A stretch of DNA of 17,201 nucleotides from CBDTYW01 sp965364735. Lineage in GTDB: Bacteria > Actinomycetota > Nitriliruptoria > Nitriliruptorales > Nitriliruptoraceae. The stretch spans positions 1 to 17,201 of the forward strand of contig CBDTYW010000056.1 in NCBI GenBank assembly GCA_965364735.1. Reading direction: 5' to 3'. Positions 14,640 to 17,201 of the stretch are shown here, piece by piece (position 1 is the first letter of the stretch; every line of letters starts with the position of its first letter). The notes beneath the pieces are model-generated. The model searched no databases, was not told the origin of the DNA, and was given only the letters and a program-made list of their open reading frames with translations. Both the position numbers and the translations under genes were made by a program.

Positions 14640-14643
14640 CTCC
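14640..14643 (-). promoter_or_regulatory. Ribosome-binding site fixing the GTG start of the aminotransferase
   Basis: GGAG reads on the minus strand five bases before GTG 14634, supporting this start over longer in-frame readings. Confidence 0.55.
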
Positions 14644-14715
14644 ACGGACGCGGGACTCCACGAGTCTAGGAGGCAGCGCGGCTACGGTGAGCGACAGATC
14701 TCCCTCTGACGGATC

Positions 14716-15603
14716 GTGCCTCGCGTGACCCAGCACCAGCTCATCACCCAGGAGCGTGGCCCGTCGCTCGAAGCCGACGACCTCGAGATCGTCCGCCGGG
14801 GTGCCGCCGTCATCGTCGCGGTGCTCGACGAGATCGGCGACGAGCTGGTGGCGTCATCTGGCGTGGTGGACGTGATCCTCAAGGACGACGGAACGCCGGT
14901 CACCGCCAGCGACGTCGACACCTCTGACCGGCTGACCGCGGCCATCCTCGCGGCCTTCCCTGACCACTGCGTCATCTCGGAGGAGGCGGAGACGACGCGG
15001 ACCGACGCACGTTGGACCTGGGTGATCGACCCGATCGACGGCACCGCGAACTTCGCGGCAGGGGTGCCGAACTGGTGCGTGGCGGTCGCGCTGTGCCGGG
15101 ACGGCTGGCCCGTTCTCGGCATCGTCGACATCCCCGTGCAGGCCCGCCGCCAGATCGGGATCCACGGTCATGGCGCGACCCTCGAGCGCTGGCGGCGCGA
15201 CGGGACCTCGACCGTCCGCGCGACCCACGTCCGCGATCGCCACGACGTGACCGACCCTGATGATCGTCACGCCCCCGTGTTCGTGACGTCGGGGACCATC
15301 CGCCGTGCGAAGGGCATCATCGCGGTCAAGGGCCGCGTGCTCGGAGCCGCGGCCCACGACTTCGCCCTCGTCGCGGCGAACGCCGGCGTGGGCGCGGTCA
15401 GCCGCGTCCCGAAGGTGTGGGACGTCGCGGCCGGGATGGTGCTCGTGCACGAGTCCGGCGGCGCGATCGCCGTCGTCGACGAGCCGCCCTTCTTCCCGCT
15501 CGAGGCGGGGCGCGACTACGGCGCCGAGAGCCGCATCACCGTGGCCGGGATCAACGCTGACTGGATCGCGTCGTTCATCGAGCACGGCCAGATGCTCGAC
15601 TGA
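14716..15603 (+). CDS. Inositol monophosphatase-family phosphatase
   Basis: This is a Mg-dependent, Li-sensitive-type phosphomonoesterase of 295 residues. The metal and catalytic motifs are all present: ILKDDGTPVTASDVDTSD, the acidic VISEEAE (Glu89/Glu90), WVIDPIDGTANFAAGVPNW (Asp105, Asp108), and VWDVAAGMVLVHESGG near the C-terminus. The family includes inositol-1-phosphatase, histidinol-phosphatase (HisN), fructose-1,6-bisphosphatase and CysQ; the sequence does not let me choose. Inositol phosphatase would feed mycothiol synthesis, and mycothione reductase is in the same window, but not in the same operon. The start is uncertain: GTG 14716 is taken, GTG 14725 is close behind, and neither has a clear ribosome-binding site. 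It is divergent from the aminotransferase across an 81-bp gap in which no clear promoter was seen. Confidence 0.88.
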   Translation: MPRVTQHQLITQERGPSLEADDLEIVRRGAAVIVAVLDEIGDELVASSGVVDVILKDDGTPVTASDVDTSDRLTAAILAAFPDHCVISEEAETTRTDARWTWVIDPIDGTANFAAGVPNWCVAVALCRDGWPVLGIVDIPVQARRQIGIHGHGATLERWRRDGTSTVRATHVRDRHDVTDPDDRHAPVFVTSGTIRRAKGIIAVKGRVLGAAAHDFALVAANAGVGAVSRVPKVWDVAAGMVLVHESGGAIAVVDEPPFFPLEAGRDYGAESRITVAGINADWIASFIEHGQMLD

Positions 15604-15642
15604 GGCGGGCGCCCCAGAGAGCAGAGCGCCTGACGCGCAGAT

Positions 15643-15714
15643 GACTCAAGACGTCGTCCATACGGACCGTAGACCTGAGGGCCAGGCCGATCCGGCCGGT
15701 CACCGACTCAGGAC
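15643..15714 (+). promoter_or_regulatory. Leader region of the S8 protease gene with short dyads and a direct repeat
   Basis: The 118-bp gap upstream of the protease contains a dyad TACGG-A-CCGTA (15661-15671), a small hairpin GGCCG-ATC-CGGCC (15685-15697), and two imperfect direct repeats GACTCAAGAC (15643-15652) and GACTCAGGAC (15705-15714). No convincing promoter hexamers were found. These may be operator or RNA-structure elements, or chance in GC-rich DNA. Confidence 0.25.
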
Positions 15715-15721
15715 TCCTCAC

Positions 15722-17201
15722 GTGCGCCTGCCCTCCCTCTCACGCAGCATCGGCTCAACGGGCATCGCTCTGGCGTTGGCGCTCAGCGCCGCCTCCCCGG
15801 CTCTGGCCCACCACGACACCCCGGGCCACGCGCAGGACGACGCGCAGGACGACGACGGCAGCGACGACAGCGACGAGCGCGACGAGCGCGAAGATGCTGC
15901 GGAGGCACGGGCGCGGGCGGACCGGGACGCAGGCAGGGAGCCGGTCGTCTTCGAGCGGATCATCAAGAAGCCGGGGTCGCTGTTCCGGATCGCGGACGCC
16001 ATCGGTCTGAACGATGATGCCGCTCCGACCGGAGCGGGGGTCGGCATCGCCCTGATCGACACCGGCATCCTCGATGTCGCCGAGCTCCGCAACAGCAACG
16101 TCGTCATCGGCCCGGACTTCTCGCTGGACATGCTGTCCGGCGCTGACCTCGGACGGGACACGAACGGCCACGGCACCCATCTCGCCGGCATCATCGCCGG
16201 CACGGACAGCGCATGGACCGACGGCGACCGCACGCGTGTGCCCGGCCGTCAGCTCGGCATCGCACCGGACGCGACCCTCGTCTCGGTCAAGGTCGGAGCG
16301 CGCAACGGCGCCGCCGACGTCTCGCAGGTCATCAGCGCCATCAACTGGGTCATCGCCCACAAGGACGACCACAACATCCGCGTCCTGTCGCTCGCCTACG
16401 GCACCGACAGCCAGCAGGACTGGGCCATCGACCCGCTCTCCTATGCCGTCGAGCGTGCCTGGCACGCTGGCATCGTCGTCACCGTCGCGGCCGGCAACGA
16501 TGGACACAAGAGCACGTCGTTCGCGAATCCTGCCACCAACCCGTGGGTCATCGCCGTCGGCGCTGCCGAGGAGAGGAAGGGCGAGTGGGTCCATGACGGA
16601 GAGGGCAGGCCCACGAAGTTCTCGCAGGGCTCCGACGACGGTCTGGCCTTCGTCGACATCCTCGCACCGGGCGAGTCCATCATCGGACCGCGTGCACCTG
16701 GAACCGCCTCCGAGGAGGTCAACGGCAAGGGTCGCATCAAGAAGGACGACCTGCACGTCAAGGCATCCGGGACGTCGCAGGCGACGGCCATCGTGTCCGG
16801 CGCGATCGCCACGCTCCTCGAAGCGCGGCCGGAGCTGACGCCGGATCAGGTCAAGCACGTCCTTGCCCACGCCGGTCGGGGCGTCGATGCCCGCGACGAC
16901 TCCTACGACCGCGCCCGGTTCCTGCGCATGGACGTCGCCTTCGACGCGCCGTCTTCGACCGTCATCAACGGCCAGGACATCCCGTTCACCCAGATGTGGG
17001 CACGATCCGACGGATCCGGCTCGATCGATGCCGCACGCGGCTCCCACCGCATGCACCTCGACGGCACAGCCCTCACCGGCGACTTCGACATCTTCGGCAA
17101 CGACTACACGCCCACCGCATGGACCGAGGACGCGTTCTCCGGGCTCAGCTGGAACGGCATGAGCTGGAACGGCATGAGCTGGAACGGCATGAGCTGGAAC
17201 G
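15722..17201 (+). CDS. Secreted S8 (subtilisin) family serine protease with Ser-Trp-Asn-Gly repeats (3' end missing)
   Basis: The frame stays open to the window edge (493 codons). A signal peptide (VRLPSLSRSIGSTGIALALALSAASPALA) is followed by a strongly acidic Asp/Glu stretch at about 34-66. The catalytic domain has the full triad: Asp113 in ALIDTGILD, His150 in NGHGTHLAGIIAG, and Ser352 in ASGTSQATAIVSG. The oxyanion Asn259 is in VAAGNDGH. After the domain comes GSIDAARGSHRMHLDGTALTGDFDIFG and then tandem SWNGM units from residue 476. It should be an extracellular endopeptidase. There is no recognisable I9 propeptide; the acidic stretch stands in its place. GTG 15722 has AGGA eight bases upstream and starts directly at the signal. 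An in-frame ATG at 15641 would add 27 residues but lacks a ribosome-binding site. Confidence 0.92.
   Translation, partial: MRLPSLSRSIGSTGIALALALSAASPALAHHDTPGHAQDDAQDDDGSDDSDERDEREDAAEARARADRDAGREPVVFERIIKKPGSLFRIADAIGLNDDAAPTGAGVGIALIDTGILDVAELRNSNVVIGPDFSLDMLSGADLGRDTNGHGTHLAGIIAGTDSAWTDGDRTRVPGRQLGIAPDATLVSVKVGARNGAADVSQVISAINWVIAHKDDHNIRVLSLAYGTDSQQDWAIDPLSYAVERAWHAGIVVTVAAGNDGHKSTSFANPATNPWVIAVGAAEERKGEWVHDGEGRPTKFSQGSDDGLAFVDILAPGESIIGPRAPGTASEEVNGKGRIKKDDLHVKASGTSQATAIVSGAIATLLEARPELTPDQVKHVLAHAGRGVDARDDSYDRARFLRMDVAFDAPSSTVINGQDIPFTQMWARSDGSGSIDAARGSHRMHLDGTALTGDFDIFGNDYTPTAWTEDAFSGLSWNGMSWNGMSWNGMSWN
17147..17201 (+). repeat. Perfect 15-bp tandem repeat encoding SWNGM, cut by the window edge
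   Basis: The unit AGCTGGAACGGCATG occurs at 17147-17161, 17162-17176 and 17177-17191 with no mismatch, then ten bases of a fourth unit run off the end. It stays in frame with the S8 protease and encodes repeating Ser-Trp-Asn-Gly-Met. Base-perfect copies suggest recent expansion or homogenisation. The true copy number is not visible. Confidence 0.95.

Noticed and set aside
14635..14715. Promoter hexamers (TAGACT on minus, TACGGT on plus) in the aminotransferase/IMPase gap
   Set aside because: Each fits only the TAnnnT core and neither has a recognisable -35 at the right distance, so I do not call them.
15755..17056. Minus-strand open frame of 433 codons at the right end
   Set aside because: The plus strand here encodes an S8 protease with a full catalytic triad and signal peptide, so the minus frame is its shadow.
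1..17201. tRNA or rRNA genes, CRISPR arrays, insertion sequences, phage or defence systems
   Set aside because: No RNA-gene signatures, spaced repeats, transposase or integrase motifs were seen; the only tandem repeat is inside the protease gene.

Overview
The window is a gene-dense stretch of very GC-rich bacterial DNA with almost no space between genes. It most likely comes from an actinobacterium. The best single marker is a mycothione reductase gene, because mycothiol is the actinobacterial low-molecular-weight thiol. Supporting signs are GTG starts, ATGA/TGATG stop-start overlaps, a cell-wall-binding repeat 2 protein, an LPxTG-anchored hydrolase and a subtilase with Trp-Asn-Gly repeats. 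A deep-branching class such as Nitriliruptoria would fit, but that is inference from gene content only.

Layout. A truncated multi-span membrane protein (probably an ABC-2 type exporter permease, + strand) meets head-on a two-gene minus operon: a sulfite-oxidase-fold molybdenum enzyme followed by an MscS channel. Divergent from that operon is mycothione reductase (+). Its 3' end overlaps by 29 bp the end of a four-gene minus operon, which in transcription order is formylglycine-generating enzyme (FGE), ATP-grasp ligase, TIGR01777-type epimerase and FAD amine-oxidase-fold enzyme. Divergent from FGE is a plus-strand pair: a PPK2 polyphosphate kinase overlapping by 4 bp a large secreted, wall-anchored alpha/beta hydrolase. 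The hydrolase converges on a secreted DUF4397-like plus cell-wall-binding-repeat protein. Next is a minus-strand pair, a PLP aminotransferase and an omega-amidase-like nitrilase with an ATGA overlap, which looks like a transaminase/omega-amidase couple. Divergent from it is an inositol-monophosphatase-family enzyme (+). Last is a secreted S8 serine protease cut by the window edge inside a perfect 15-bp repeat array.

The window mixes thiol redox balance, keto-acid/methionine salvage and polyphosphate metabolism with cell-envelope proteins (channel, wall-binding protein, sorted hydrolase, secreted protease). The most unusual region is the FGE operon. It has a catalytically complete FGE with no sulfatase in the window, cotranscribed with three enzymes of unknown substrate, and the FGE itself carries a C-x-P-x-R sequence of the kind FGEs modify.

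No tRNA, rRNA, CRISPR array, insertion sequence or phage gene was seen. No gap between genes exceeds about 120 bp; the longest (15604-15721) holds only short dyads and short direct repeats. Residue numbers below follow the chosen starts.
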